Assembly (NCBI GenBank): GCA_935421135.1
Contig: OW285187.1
Span: forward strand, 17,670,429 to 17,734,428
Reading direction: 5' to 3'
From: Bugulina stolonifera
Taxonomy: Eukaryota > Bryozoa > Gymnolaemata > Cheilostomatida > Bugulidae
DNA: 64,000 bases
The translations under genes were made by a program, and so were the position numbers. Of this stretch, positions 1 through 12,671 are shown piece by piece. The notes under the pieces are model-generated. The model saw only the letters and a program-made list of their open reading frames with translations, made no database searches and was not told the origin of the DNA. Numbering within the stretch: the first letter of the stretch is position 1; every line of letters begins with the position of its first letter.

Positions 1-150
1 TGACATACCCAAACTCATGTCTACTAGCGCCCAAATACGAGTCAGCAGGCCGAACAATGGACGAGCTTAGGGGCAATAAGAAAGACATAGAGATGGGAAA
101 CGTGACTACCAAGTGTATATGCCACAGACAACGTCTAAGAGGTAGGGGCA

Positions 151-447
151 GTGAATAATCTAGGATGTAACCATTGTGGCAGCCCAGCCCATTTCCTTCG
201 GAATCGTCCAACAGTTCCCTGTTTTAACTGCGAAGGCCAATGTCATATAGCAAGACCATGTCCCGAACCTCCAAAGCGAGGTAATACTAGAGGAGGAATG
301 AGAGGAAGCCGGGGAGCGAGCTGGGGAATGAATCCAGGAAGAAGAGGTTTCAGAGATAGAAAACGGGGGTCTCGAGGGGCATATTATCAAACTGCTGCTT
401 ACCAAGAGAGCAGAGCCAGACAGCTACAGTGTGAGAGTAGCGGGTAG
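151..447 (+). pseudogene. Retroelement gag fragment with CCHC zinc knuckle
   Basis: The reading frame contains one intact retroviral-type zinc knuckle (C-x2-C-x4-H-x4-C, starting CFNC) and, just before it, a degenerate one (starting CNHC) whose last cysteine is replaced by arginine. A Gly/Arg-rich basic tail follows, typical of nucleocapsid regions. In LTR retrotransposons this region binds RNA. The frame stops at 447 and no protease or polymerase frame follows, so I read it as a decayed gag fragment. It could also be an unrelated CCHC protein. The knuckle is seen directly; assignment to a retroelement is inference. Confidence 0.45.
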
Positions 448-933
448 GACAGTGAGGAGAAACTGGAGACATATGAGGAAGTTGAACATCAACCAACCTA
501 TAGACGAAGAGTCTAGTAATACGGTTGAGACAGAGTCAGAAATGGAGGAAGAGCCATGTGAAGAAGACGAGGTGAGCTGACTGGGATTGAGACTAGACTG
601 AGAGTTGAGAGGACAATACTAGGGTAAGACCTTATATCCCATAACAAACTTACAGCATAGTAAGTTGGAACGAAAAAATGATTTGCTACCAGGTTGGACA
701 TGCTAACACTCCTTTCAATGAGCAAATTTCCAAAAGACTAAAGAGTGTCAATGTATGACATTGACTACGTCCACTTATTGGATCATTGATACCAGTCATG
801 TTCCTCACGGAGTGGCCCAAAGAATAGAATTACAGTTCTTAATTTTTTATTGCAGCCTTGTCTTGTCTTGGTTAAAATCCTAGACCCCAGGGTAGGAGAA
901 AAGAGGAACTATCAGAGTTGTAGGTCTTTTTTA

Positions 934-2225
934 TTAGTCCGCTATGATCTCACCAGTGCGGAGCTCCCGAGCAGTTCTGATCAGAAAGCTGTGCAGAAAT
1001 TTGTTAGTGTGACAGGCAACAGAATTGAAAACATTAGCATGTCTGGTGTTAAAATCATGCGTTCCTTTCATTAGATCGAGTGTAGATAGAAGATTTGAAA
1101 AGAGAAATTCATGCTCCAAGATGGTGTGAAAAAGAGATATTCTTCGAGTCTGCCCAATTTTGTTCAATAAAACAAGATTTAGTTGTTTTTTTATTGTCAG
1201 AGATCGAACAATCTCTTCCTTTAAGGTTTTTAATAAATTGTACAGCCTTGCTTTGGACTGCCTCAATTTCATGTATTAGACCCTGTGATGCAGGATCCCA
1301 CACAGGACAGGCATATTCCAGCAATGGCTTGCATAACGTGTTGTGAGCAAGAAGTTTGATGGATTTAGGAGCATTATATAGAGTGTATTTTATAAGTCCT
1401 ATAATTTTTAGTGCTTTCCCAATAATATAATCAACATGAATGTGCCATTTCATATCACTTGCCAGGTATATCCCTAGATATTTTATAGAATTACATTGCT
1501 TTGAAAGCCTCCCATTTAAAAAATAGTCACGCTGTAATGAGTTATCACTGTTACTAAAAAATATAACATTACTTTTCAACACGTTAAAATTCATTCCATT
1601 TTTGATACTCCAGTTATGTAGCATACTTAGGTCATGTTGTAGTTTGGCGCAATCACCATCATTGATGACCCCAGAGTACAAAAGAGTGTCATCTGCAAAC
1701 AGTCTGATATTACTGTACTTTATGCATTCCACAATGTCATTAATGAACAGTGAAAACAATGCTGAACCCAACACACTGCCCTGAGGTACTCCTGAAGTAA
1801 CAGCAGCTGTGCTAGATTTGAATCCATTTATGAGTACTTGTTGATTGTGATCTAGGAGAAAAGATGAGTTCGACCTTATCATTGCATGATTAATGTTATA
1901 TTTAATCATTTTTTAGATTAATATATGATGTGGTACTACATCGAAAGCCTTGGAGAAATCCAGTAGGCCTACTATATAGGCCTAGCATGTGTCCGGTATA
2001 CCTTTATCCAAGTTAAGTAAAATTATATCATCATGTGTAACACAGGCTAGTTGCGTTGTGCAAGACATAATGTCTACGAAAACCATGTTGATACATAGAG
2101 AGAAGTTTGTTCAAACTTTCCTGCATGTTGTGAAGTACGATGTGCTCCATCATTTTGCAACAAATAGATGTTAATCATTTAATGAAATTGGGCGGTAATT
2201 GGATGGTTTTGCGCGATCACCTTGT
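934..2225 (-). pseudogene. Non-LTR retrotransposon reverse transcriptase, 3' fragment, broken
   Basis: Reading leftward from about 2225, the order of motifs is that of a LINE reverse transcriptase: a KPSNYRPISL block, QHGFR, FSKAFDVVPHHIL, PQGSVLG, the catalytic FADDTLLYSG with the YxDD-type FADD box, then SIKYLGIYLASDMKW, and the conserved C-terminal PLLEYACPVWDP. The longest frame covers 1909-1109. A stop lies directly upstream of its first methionine (in HHILI*), further stops lie between 1990 and 2180, and the C-terminal TRH...SFLIRTAREL segment is in another frame (about 1110-934). No endonuclease domain is visible. This is a dead, 5'-truncated Jockey/CR1-like LINE copy; the clade is a guess. 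Confidence 0.85.
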
Positions 2226-2901
2226 TTAAAAATTAGATTAAATTAAATCAAAATTTAAAGTCTTAGTGCTATCGCCTATGAAGACTCCCACTATAGTAAA
2301 TAATATATATGTCATTTCACATTATTGATTATATAAATTAAAAATAAAATTAAAACTAAAAATATCCTTGGTCGGCGATTAGGAAAAGAAGGAAAACGAA
2401 TTTGTAAATGGGCCAAACTTTGCTCGCTAGTCACAATTTGCCTGCTCCTACACCCTAGCGCTGCATTTTCTAAGGAAAGTAAGTAAGGTCGAATACAATA
2501 CCGACGCTCTGAAAGATATAGATTTTCTTACCCAATAAGATTGCTGTTTTGACGAATTCCTGCTGAAAAGCTTCATAGGCAACCAGAGTAGCTGCTGCAC
2601 ACGCAGTCAGTCTTGCTCCACTGAATCACCTTTCTCTTGAAGTTTGTGGTGCTGATACACAACGTTTCAACTAAAGACCCGCCGTATTTCCCAAACCGTA
2701 ATGGCATGATGAGAGGCAGAAGAGCTACTATAATTCTAGTCTGATAGTAAAAAGTTTCAGCTACCCTCTTATTTCTTATAGACGTAGTCGTAACAAACAA
2801 CTTCAACTGCTGAACTCATCATATCTATCTTAAAACTTTCTTTATAAAATATAAATAATACAATAATAACTATTATTGTATAATAATCACAATAACAAAT
2901 A
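2226..2901. other. Intergenic, upstream of BBS5
   Basis: AT-rich DNA between the LINE remnant and the BBS5 start codon. It probably includes the BBS5 promoter. No TATA box or X-box-type ciliary motif could be assigned with confidence. A 77-codon frame on the - strand (2806-2573) has no recognisable similarity and is not called. Confidence 0.4.
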
Positions 2902-5900
2902 ATGGCTACTGAACTGTGGGAGGATCGAGAAGTAAGATTTGACATCCCTGTGCTGTGAGTTCATTTCAGGTTTATTGATTCGGTATTTTTATTTAGAGGG
3001 AACATATTTTTTCTAGTTTAATTTTCCAAATGTCTGTGTTATTGTTGAAATTTTATTGACAATTAAATCAATTATGCTATTGATTGTTTTTAATTAGGTT
3101 ATTACTTGCTGTTGTAAAGTACTCCTCATTCCCCTAGAGTCTGCCACATTATTTATAATAATTATTATTATATGATTATTATTATTAGCTGAGGTTTGAA
3201 TATTCCATCCTAGGCCTATATTTCACTTAAACGGCAGACTCTGACAAGTATGATATGATTAGGCCTACTGTTAAATAGTGATAATCATTAATAGTGTTTG
3301 TTAATGGTGTATTTTAAAATGCATGAATTATACTTTTAGCTCCATGCAGATCCGTCCAGGGGAAAAGATCATCGACCGGCTTGATGCCATTGAGGATACA
3401 AAAGGCAATAATGGTGACAGAGGTAAGACCACTGTGTCAGTCTGTTTCTAGTTGAAGGAACACGACATGTTCTTCTTTTAACAGACTGCAAGCACTTGAA
3501 AATCTATACCTAGTATTATTCTTCTATTATACAAAATAAGGGTAGGCATAATCAGGTACACACAGGAAGGATAACTCCACTGACACTTAGAGGGATCCTA
3601 ATTAGTGCTGCGAGGTGTTTCAGATTCATTCAGTTTTATTGGGAAATGATCCTCTCTTGGTTTAAAGCCGCCAAATTTCTAAATGGAAAGCTGAACTGAA
3701 ACCGCTATGCGACTCGATTCAGTTTTTATATTACTAAATCGCACCTATCCCATGATCTCTTTAGCGTGCCCATTTTCGGTAATAGCTGGTATTGAATGCG
3801 CATGCATGCATATTATGCCTCTTTCAATCACTATACTCCAAGGCCATCTGTGCTGTTCATATTTTGCTGCAACCACTTTTGCTAGCGTCGACTTGTTGTA
3901 GTTTTAATCAGTGTATCATACTTATTCGCATATTGTATAAGTAATTAGTATTAAATAGTTACAATTTATTAAATGGAATTATGATCCTAGGTCATTATAG
4001 TTGCAAAGCGGGGTGTGACAACTCCTTAAAGTTGGCATAAAATTAACAGTTCAATCAATTTTTTTCAAATTTGCGAGTGATAATTTTGGTTGCAATCAGC
4101 TTTTTTGAAAATGCAGCTACAAAGCTGAATGCAAATGTGTAAATAAAAACCACCCAGCTAACCCTAGTATAATAGTGTAAGCCCATACAATAACTAACTG
4201 CATGTTTGCTACCATGCTCTGTGTTACAGGTAGATTGATTGTGTCAAATTTGCGGATAATATGGCACTGTGTTAGCATGCCACGTGTTAACCTATGTAAG
4301 TATTCTACCCTTAGTATATGCAGGCTTTTGTCATTCGCGTACACATACATTGTCCATGTGTATGTTTAATACAGCATGCATTTCTATATTATATTATGCA
4401 GTTGGCCTGTAATCCTGCTTTTTTGTTTCTAATTTATAGTAACATTAAACTCAGCTTTTCTCCTTCTGCAAGTGTTGCTGTCACTGCCATTGGTCGCTTG
4501 AAAACCTTCAAACTTAGTTTGCTGCAAATATATAGTATTGTATTAGTGCTGTTTTGAGGCTAACTACTTTCACCAGCTACATGCGATGATAAATATGTAC
4601 TCTGTTTAACTTGCAGCTATCGGCTTTAGTACTGTTATCAATATATCCACTAAAACAGCTCAATCCAAGTCACGAGGGGGCGGAGCTAACGCCATGTATG
4701 TACTCACAAGGTTCAAAGGCACAAGATTCGAGTTTATATTCACCAACCTGGTAATATATCATATACCTAGCAGTTACGTCTTAGTATATAATTATACAGT
4801 AGTTGCATACGTGATATGTATACCTGTATACTAGGAGCATCCCTGTGCAGATCAGCTGCTCTTTTAGAATCTATATTTAGACATGTTCAATTTTCAGATT
4901 GTATTGTATTCAGTATTCAGTTCCTTAGTCTATTCTAAGAGTACTCAGTATAATACTTGCCCCTTACCACAGACCAGAGATGGCAAATCAGTAAGTCATT
5001 TTATATGTGTATAATCATTTGCTCTGTGGAGTTGTGCCCCTCCCCCTCTTCTATTTACCCTGTAGGCTATACTCTTTCATCTGCCTGATCTCTGTATACT
5101 CTGTAGGATATATATTTGCTGCAGAATAGGCTCTATGATCTATGTGCAGTGTCCCACCAGTGTTCAATCTGCCAGTACTTCATCAACATTAACCCGTGTA
5201 TATGTGAGTTACTGTATTCACCTCTACCACATGCATGGTTCATATGCATGCTCCACAGCTGCTTTACAGTGTAGTATACAGTGGGTGTTCAGTGTAAAGA
5301 GAAAAGTGCAGCTATTGATATTTGGATGTCTATACAAGCATAAAATTAGAAGTTCTCACATTCCACTCAAAGCTGAGTTTAACAAAATTTATTTTTGATG
5401 GAAAGTGCTAGTATGCAGAGAGTTTTCTAAAGTTTTGCTGGAAATTAGGAATAACTTGCTTGTCTAAACAAGCCTCTAGTTGATATAATTGTGTAGCCGT
5501 TAGATATACATACGTGTAGTCTATAATTAGGTGTTCGTGGTCAACTTGGCTAGGAGTTGGTGTGGTGGACCTACATGTAGATATCTGCATCCCTGTGTAA
5601 GAATGAGATGTGCTGCCTAGATAGGCAAAAGACTGTTTATAGCTAACACTGGCCTTTATATCAATGATTTATCACCATGTGCACTCTGCAAGGATGGGAT
5701 TGTGCTTCACATGGCCATTTGATGTAGTCTGTGTTACATGCACAGATTTGTGATTCCAGATAGTATGGGCAGCAGCTGCATCTGGCGTTGGTCATCTTTA
5801 ATATTTGTTGTGCATTTCTTGCATCTCCACTTCACTGATACTCATAATATCTCTTGCAGTTCTCGAATTTTCCATTGATTTAATTGTAGTATAAACTTTG

Positions 5901-8900
5901 GAATGTGTTTTTGTTTGGCAACTTTGGTTAAATTCTAGTGAAGCCAATGACTGGTTTGATGTCTATGTAGAGTATGAAACCTCTCTGTTCCCAAACCATG
6001 AGTTGGCAAGGACGCTATGTGGAAAGAGGAAACTATTTTCGTATTTTAAGATACTTGAAGACCTCATAGAGGGATTTCCTACTGTTCTGAAGATGTTTGT
6101 GTGGGTGGATAGTTTAATGACAAAAAGTAGCACTGGACACCAGTTGTTTATTTTGTTTTCCTAATATTTCAAGAACTACCCAGTTATCAACCTCGTGATA
6201 ACTACATTTGTATATGTATATAGCTAGGGAATTATTGGGAGAATAAATTGTGTCCAGTACTACTTTTTATAGTTTCCTTCAGTTACTCTTTATGAATGAA
6301 TGCTTAAGATGGTTTAAGAATGCACCTCCTACATCTCTTACAATAATGCTTGTCCTCAGTTAGATATGCACTAGTACATTTCAAGTTTATGAATGGTTTT
6401 GAATTTCACAAATAGACTTACCGTGTAGGGAACTTGTTTACTAATCCGTTAAAATTTCAGGAATAATATGACTGTACTCTAGCATGCAGTGCGTGTTCAG
6501 TGTAACTGTAATATACAGTGTGTATTCAATGTAATGTCAGGTGTGTTTACAGTGTAGTATGCAGTGTGTTTACAGTGTAGTATACAGTGTGTTCACAGTG
6601 TAGTATACAGTGTGTTCACAGTGTAGTATGCAGTGTGTTCACAGTGTAGTATACAGTGTGTTTACAGTGTAGTATACAGTGGGTGTTCAGTGTAAAGAGA
6701 AAAGTGCAGCTATTGATATTTGGATGTCTATACAAGCATAAAATTAGAATTTCTCACATTCCACTCAAAGCTGAGTTTAACAAAATTTATTTTTGATGGA
6801 AAGTGCTAGTATGCAGAGAGTTTTCTAAAGTTTTGCTGGAAATTAGGAATAACTTGCTTGTCTAAACAAGCCTCTAGTTGATATAATTGTGTAGCCGTTA
6901 GATATACATACGTGTAGTCTATATTCCATAATACTTTACCTTGCTTCATGGAATTACTTCATCAAAATTGATTACCAGAAACTTCATTTGCCCACACAGA
7001 TAGCCGGGTCCCCTCGTCTCTTTACCTCTGTCATTGCTGTACACAGAGCGTATGAGACTAGCAAACTCTACAGAGACCTCAAGTTAAGGGGAGCATTTAT
7101 ACAGAACAAAACTCTTAACCTTCTGCCCCAGGAACAGGTGTATGATAAAGTAGGGGGCGTATGGAACCTGTCCAGTGATCAGGTGAGCTGTCCCTGTGAT
7201 ATGGTGGTTATCCTGATATTTGCTGTGATTTCATACCCAATCGGGCTATTTTGATTCTCTCTTGGGTGTTCATCAGTCATACAGTCATGTAGATGTGTAG
7301 TAGCAGTAAATGGAATACCATCTTGTTCGTGTAATTCTTAGCACATTGAATTACTGCAAAGTATGAAGAGCGTTATTTCAAACGAACAATATTTCTCTTG
7401 CACAGTAATAGTATATATACATGATTGTAGGGTAACCTGGGTACCTTTTTCATTACCAATGTTCGGGTGGTATGGCACGCCAACCTCAATGAGTCATTCA
7501 ATGTCAGCATCCCCTATCTACAAATTGTAAGTATAAAGTAGAGCTATTGTTTATCTGTGTACACAATACATTCAGATTGTGTCTGCTAACTTACACACTA
7601 TTATGTATGACACATTATTTACACTGTTTTAGGATTGCCCATTTGTTGCATTAGTAGAATGATGTACATGCTTACAATATTGTAAATCTGGTACCCAGAG
7701 GCATATCCTTTATTGTAGGCATCAGTTTGTGTTGGTTGTGTAGACCTGCTACACTTGTAACTATAAGAAATGCACACATGCATCATAATAACATGTATCA
7801 TTGCAATTTCTCTGAACCTTTCATTTATAGAAGACTGTCAAAGTTCGTGATTCGAAATTCGGACAAGCATTGGTCATCGAAACATCACAAAATGTATGTA
7901 TTAATTTCCAATAACTTCACTAACCATTAGCATAGTTTGGTAAATAAGATTGCAAAACTTGCTCATTTTAGAAGGTATTTTGAGTTGCTTCAATAACAAT
8001 GTGTAATGAGGTATATGTACATGGGATCCTGGAGTTGTGTTACCCTAGGAAGAGATTGTTCGTGGAAACACAACTTCAATAACATTAGACATTTTATGCT
8101 TGCTTGGACCATATACACATACATTGTACGTTCAACTTTCAAATCTTGTCAGCTCTTGGATCAGTCTTCCTTCATTGTGTTAGTGATCTGCATAGTCCAA
8201 CACTACTTATAGACTAGTGGATAAACTACTGTATTTATAGAGTGGTGGATATGTACTTGGGTTCAGAATAGACCCACCTGAGAAGTTGCAAGAAGCAGCC
8301 AAACAGATACAGAGTTTGAACAAAGTATATGGGAATTGTCCCATCTTTGGAATAGAGTACGAAATGGAAGAGCTGGTGAGTAGGTACCCCTTATTGCAAC
8401 TTTTATTCCAAATTAGTTTATTTTGTATCTATTATAAAACAAATTGTATGACAATGTAGACTTGATCTATACACAACATGATTGAACATGATTTACATTA
8501 AATCAAGTGGAAGTTTGGTTTCTATACTATATTTCTCCCAGTCTGAGGGTGTGTTGTATCCTTTTTCAGTCAAATATCTCTTCATAAATCCAGTTAAACT
8601 TCACACAGTCCTCCCTCAATGATAATTGTTTTGCACCCCCCCCCCTCGGTATTGGCACTTGGCCAACTGAGCAGTTTGCCTGCCACCTTATATACATAAT
8701 ATATTATGGTTAATACACCTTATTTGGAGCTCAGATCTCATCATTGGCAGTGTACAACATAAGAATGTCTGACACACTGTAACAGGTTGAGAATACAGAC
8801 GAACTGACCATTGAACCCACCCAAGATGATATTGAGATTGAAGCTATAGACGGTCAGGGTGATGTGATGGCAGTAAGTACACTGCTTATAATCAAGCGTT

Positions 8901-9333
8901 AACTTGAAGTTGTCTCCTACCTGTTTCTTCTTATTTCTAGCAGTATTTTTTTCATTAAATGCATTTGGTGGCGTTGGAACTGACACAACTGAACTACTCA
9001 TGGTGATGTAGCAAACTAGAGAAGATCACTCTCAATTAACACTAGATACATAACATGTTTATTGCTAGTAGGAACTAAATATCTATACCTGCAGATCCAC
9101 ATGGTTTCCTATACCATTACTCCCTCAGCATAGACTGGCATAATATGTATATACATGTACATGTACAATGTAAATGTGTAGGAATGCATTGCATACCTTT
9201 ACAGGCATATTTTGCTGATGGATCTAAGAAGGCAGACAGTGAACCTGTGTTCTGCCCTGAACTAGGATTGGCTATTGAGAAACTAAAGGAAGGTTTCACC
9301 ATTCAGGGACTGTGGGAGGTAATTGACCAATAG
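2902..9333 (+). CDS. BBS5: BBSome subunit BBS5
   Basis: BBS5 is a subunit of the BBSome, the coat-like complex that moves membrane proteins in and out of cilia. Its two PH-like domains bind phosphoinositides (family knowledge). Ten exons join in frame: 2902-2954, 3340-3422, 4230-4295, 4617-4750, 7000-7182, 7431-7526, 7831-7893, 8241-8375, 8786-8872, 9205-9333. They give 342 codons plus TAG, against about 341 in vertebrates. All introns have GT-AG ends, mostly GTAAGT/GTGAGT donors. Hallmarks include [10 protein letters not shown] at the N-terminus, [11 protein letters not shown], the paired motifs SNLRIIWH (first PH-like domain) and [10 protein letters not shown] (second), [19 protein letters not shown], the acidic stretch near residue 285, and [17 protein letters not shown] at the C-terminus. 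The 66-nt third exon is easily missed. No stops or frameshifts: the gene looks functional. Confidence 0.97.
5264..5525. repeat. Intronic direct repeat, copy 1 (BBS5 intron 4)
   Basis: About 260 bp that recurs almost unchanged at 6660-6921 in the same intron, 1.4 kb downstream. I noticed one substitution (AGAAGTTCTC against AGAATTTCTC). It begins near TTTACAGTGTAGTATACAG and ends near CGTGTAGTCTATA. The near identity implies a recent duplication. Confidence 0.85.
6480..6921. repeat. Minisatellite plus intronic direct repeat, copy 2
   Basis: From about 6480 to 6680 a short unit of roughly 23 bp (CAGTGTGTTCACAGTGTAGTA-like) is repeated about eight times with variation. It runs directly into the second copy (6660-6921) of the repeat at 5264. 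The minisatellite probably grew at the left edge of the duplicated block. Only one unit of it is visible at copy 1. Confidence 0.8.
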
Positions 9334-9805
9334 CATCAGTTCTTCTCCATGGTTACCATATCTTCACATGCCTACATGGATGTTCTTGTGCATACACTGT
9401 AACTATCATTTGGTATGTTTGGTAACTATCATTGGTATGTTATCATTCTATAAGTATATATAACATACTTTTCAATTGAGAGTTAATTCTATTGTTCCAC
9501 TGTCCTCTACTACCCCTACTTCCAACACTAGAAGTTTACCGTATTTAGAGGGAAAATTTTCTATTACTTTGGAAAATAACGGTTCTGTTACTATAGTATA
9601 AATTCAAGGGAGACATAAATGTATTATTATTCCATCTCTAGACATACACACTATGTATGTGGACAAATTTTTTCTGCTATTCCGTCCAATATTATATACC
9701 TGTTTAAAGTTGACAGTGTCTGCCATTTAACTCAAATTTCGATACTGTATTTATTATTTGTAAATGTACCAATACAACAGCACATAATACTGATACTATT
9801 ATCTT

Positions 9806-10233
9806 ATGTTTGAATATCTATGTGATAAAACTGGACACATCATCATTGAAACCACCGTTAGCTTAGCTGTTGGGTGAGTTTAAAATAATTCCATACAAAG
9901 CTCCTTGATTATCATATACTAGAGTTGTCCTCTCTCTGCTTTTGGATGTGAGAAGACAACTCCAGATTTATGTCATCAGATAATAAGAACAAACAATAAA
10001 AGCAGACAATTGGAGTTTAGACCAGGTTATCACTGTCCTAGGCTGTGCATAGATAAGATGATAGTTGATGTAGATTATCTGGGAATAACAGATGAGTAGT
10101 CACAGGTCTGGCTACTCAAGACTGTCTACCTCAGTGTTCTATTGGTTTGGGCTTTGCCCTAAATCTACAAATTACATAGAGTTGACGTATAACACTGTCA
10201 GTAGTGATGTTCGCCTCACACCAAGCTCTGCAA
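9806..10233 (+). CDS. Two candidate exons of an unrecognised gene
   Basis: Candidate exon 1 (9806-9873) opens with ATG, reads MFEYLCDKTGHIIIETTVSL and ends in phase 2 at a good GTGAGT donor. Candidate exon 2 (10097-10233) starts after an AG in matching phase, stays open for 45 codons (...FYWFGLCPKSTNYIELTYN...) and ends at GTAAGC. The joined frame is open and has natural composition, but I recognise no family and found no later exon; a CA/TA-rich microsatellite follows. It could be a chance frame. Confidence 0.25.
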
Positions 10234-10299
10234 GTAAGCCAGGCAAAACATTCATACATACATCTGTAGTTATATGCACTACTACACTCTATACTAAAT

Positions 10300-10372
10300 A
10301 CATACATACTAATACATACACACATGCACACATACACACATACATACATACATACACACATACATACATGTA
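10300..10372. repeat. (ACAC/CATA) microsatellite
   Basis: Alternating CA- and CATA-rich simple repeat. It keeps reading frames open on both strands, so frames crossing it should not be taken as genes. Confidence 0.9.
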
Positions 10373-10455
10373 TAGTTTATATATCAATACATTGCTAAGT
10401 ACACAAGAGTACTAAAATTATGTAGCTTACCGTACACATGTGTGGTGATCCTTAC

Positions 10456-11664
10456 CAGCCTAGTGGTTTATCCTGTTCATCTTCCTTATAATCAGTCTTT
10501 CCCAGGACTGTGGTGTGTAACGACCCTCTGAGATGCAGTTAGATGTACATGTAATAGTATGTTAGTATAGGGGTTGAGTTGGTCACTAGAGGAGATTTTT
10601 GGGCAAGTGTATTGTTTTACATCTGTTTAATAACTAACAGCGTGAATTGGTTGTAGTAATTGTTGACAAAACAGTAAATTCAACATTTGTGATGAATGCA
10701 CAGCTTGTATTGGTGGTTTTTTTGATGCATCAAAAACACATCACGCTGATAATTTCCATAAGTGGCCTATTGAATGAAATGAGCCTAGTCTGAAATGAAG
10801 GCTAGGAGGGTTATACTATAACTCTCCTGATCCTACTTTTTGAAAATGGATCAAGCTAATACAGTATAATCATCCCGGTTCTCAGATACAGGACTGTTTA
10901 TTAAGAATGTAAAACTGTACTTGCATATCAAACTGCTGGCTAGAGATACAATCATATTAATAATCAGTCCACCAGCAGCTAACCAGGCATAGGATATGTC
11001 ATAATATTGCAGAAACACCGCCCCTAAAATCATCATTACTATGAGAAAAAATAATGCTGTGGAGCTACATGTACACATACATGTATGTAATTTGGGATGT
11101 TGTGCAGATACTCAATTGTTTACTTAGCCTAGTAACAGTAATAGTCAAATAAGCAGCAAATAAATTTAGTAGATTTTATTAGTAAGATTAGATGTGTGGG
11201 TAGCTTAGAGATTCAATTTAGGGCTGGAAGAAACAAACCATTCTTGGGATAGATATCCAAATTGTTGAAGTGCATTATCATTGGTGAACAAAATATATTT
11301 ACAAAATGTTATTGGTCTGTATTTCTATGACCCACCTTAGCAAATGCTCATCAACTCTGTCAGTGTTGTAGACAGACAACATGGATTTTTTGCATTTTCA
11401 ATTAGACTGATCTGCTCAAGCATGGTATCTGTGCTAGAACTGGGCTTATGCTGTTTCTGTGGTTACAAAGACACTTTTTACAATATACATGTATAATATG
11501 AATTCTACCTGCTTACCTGTAATGAGACTGAGAGTCCCATGTACTCGGGTCATATACAGGAGAAGACATATTTGCTAGTAGATTGACATCTGTTATGTTA
11601 CACCCAGTTGTGGTTACAGGATAGTGATACACATACGGTTTGTTTATTAACCCTCCAAAACCAC
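10456..11664 (-). pseudogene. Partial duplicate of the SLC5 gene (last three exons), disabled
   Basis: Three blocks match exons 12, 13 and 14 of the SLC5 gene at 24891-36757, same strand and order: 11664-11519, 11023-10925 and 10585-10456. Exon-12 sequence breaks off at about 11658, where the functional copy continues toward AWLSFGG. The exon-13 copy has one extra base (99 against 98 nt), which brings an early TGA into frame, and its donor has changed from GTAAGT to GCAAGT. The exon-14 copy has diverged in the middle and gained a TAA. Intron sequence is much less alike than exon sequence. It is a 3' gene fragment made by segmental duplication and now inactive. Confidence 0.88.
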
Positions 11665-11985
11665 ACCACTCTCTCCCTCCACCCACACCCCACTGCCCCC
11701 ACCACCCCACCCCCTCCCAAACCAGTCTCACTTCTCTGCAACCGACGCCTCTCACCCGCCACCACCCCACCGCCACTGCCTCGCTCTCAAATTGATAATC
11801 ATTCCACCGCCCTCATCCATCCTACGTCGCCTGCGTCGCCGCCACCACCGCTCCCCAACCCCCTCTCTCGTGACTCTACTTCCGTACTCAAGTACCCTGT
11901 GAATAACGAACACGGCTCTCGAGCCTTCCTCACAAAAGAGTTATCGAGACTCTACTTCGGTACCCAAGTACCCTGTGAATAACGC
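11658..11985. repeat. Pyrimidine-rich low-complexity tract and short duplication
   Basis: Beyond the breakpoint of the SLC5 duplicate lies about 200 bp of CCAC/CT-rich sequence. A duplicated segment containing CAAGTACCCTGTGAATAACG follows (about 11890-11985). Frames on either strand here are composition artefacts. Confidence 0.6.
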
Positions 11986-11989
11986 TGTT

Positions 11990-12545
11990 AGTGTAAAAGT
12001 GTTAGCATCTTCTGTATGAAATCAGTTAATGATTAGACTGCAATAAAGTCACATTTCCCTACTCAAGCTATACAGAGTCTTCTCTCTTAGCAAAGCTGTT
12101 CCAGTTCTTGTTCCCATTGGACCACTAGCCCGAACTGACTTTTAGGCTAGATAGAACATACTCTTTCCAAATCTTTCTGAGCACAGCATCGGGCCCATGG
12201 CCCTTACACGTGAATAATCCACAAGTACTGTTCGCCTTATAAAATTGTGTAATGCAGGAAGTATAGTCTAGTCGACACCCCGAGGCTCTTTCCGCACTCG
12301 TACCATCGACACCCGTGTGATTCACAGCACGAAAACAGTATGCTAGTCTAGAAGGGATTACTCTGGTATGAATTCTTGATACAACGTAGATGTGACTTTA
12401 TTGAGCTCCAGCAATCAACTGAACTAATGGAATACAGAAAAACGTTCACATTTTCTACTAAATCACTTTCGGTGGCTTCCGGTGAAAAGTACGACTATCA
12501 ATCGGTCTAAAGGGACAAGGCCAACCCTAGGTTGGACCTCCTAGG
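11990..12545. repeat. LTR-derived fragments in both orientations
   Basis: At 12040-12100 a CAATAAAGTCACATTTCC...TATACAGAGTCTTC stretch resembles the polyadenylation/R region of the solo LTRs at 38100 and 45430 on the + strand. At 12370-12420 a similar stretch appears on the - strand (ATGTGACTTTATTGAGCTCCAGC). They look like rearranged LTR debris beside the insertion site of element A. No complete LTR could be delimited. Confidence 0.4.
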
Positions 12546-12665
12546 TCGGCTATAATACTAAGCATTATAAAAAATTTCCAATACATTCAGTATATAAGAT
12601 TAGCACTCGGCCTCATACGATGATGCATTTACATGTACATACACTATATGCTATGTCAAGGATGA

Positions 12666-12671
12666 AATGTC
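12666..12671. other. Left target-site duplication of element A (AATGTC)
   Basis: AATGTC lies directly before the AGTAGTATAG terminus and recurs directly after the matching CTATACTACT terminus (22996-23001). A 6-bp duplication with AG...CT termini is the signature of Polinton/Maverick integration. Confidence 0.85.

Noticed and set aside
2573..2806. 77-codon - strand frame upstream of BBS5 (possible divergent gene)
   Set aside because: No recognisable similarity, no matching downstream exon found.
5898..6164. 88-codon frame in BBS5 intron 4
   Set aside because: Lies wholly inside an intron, ends in a small inverted repeat, no family features.
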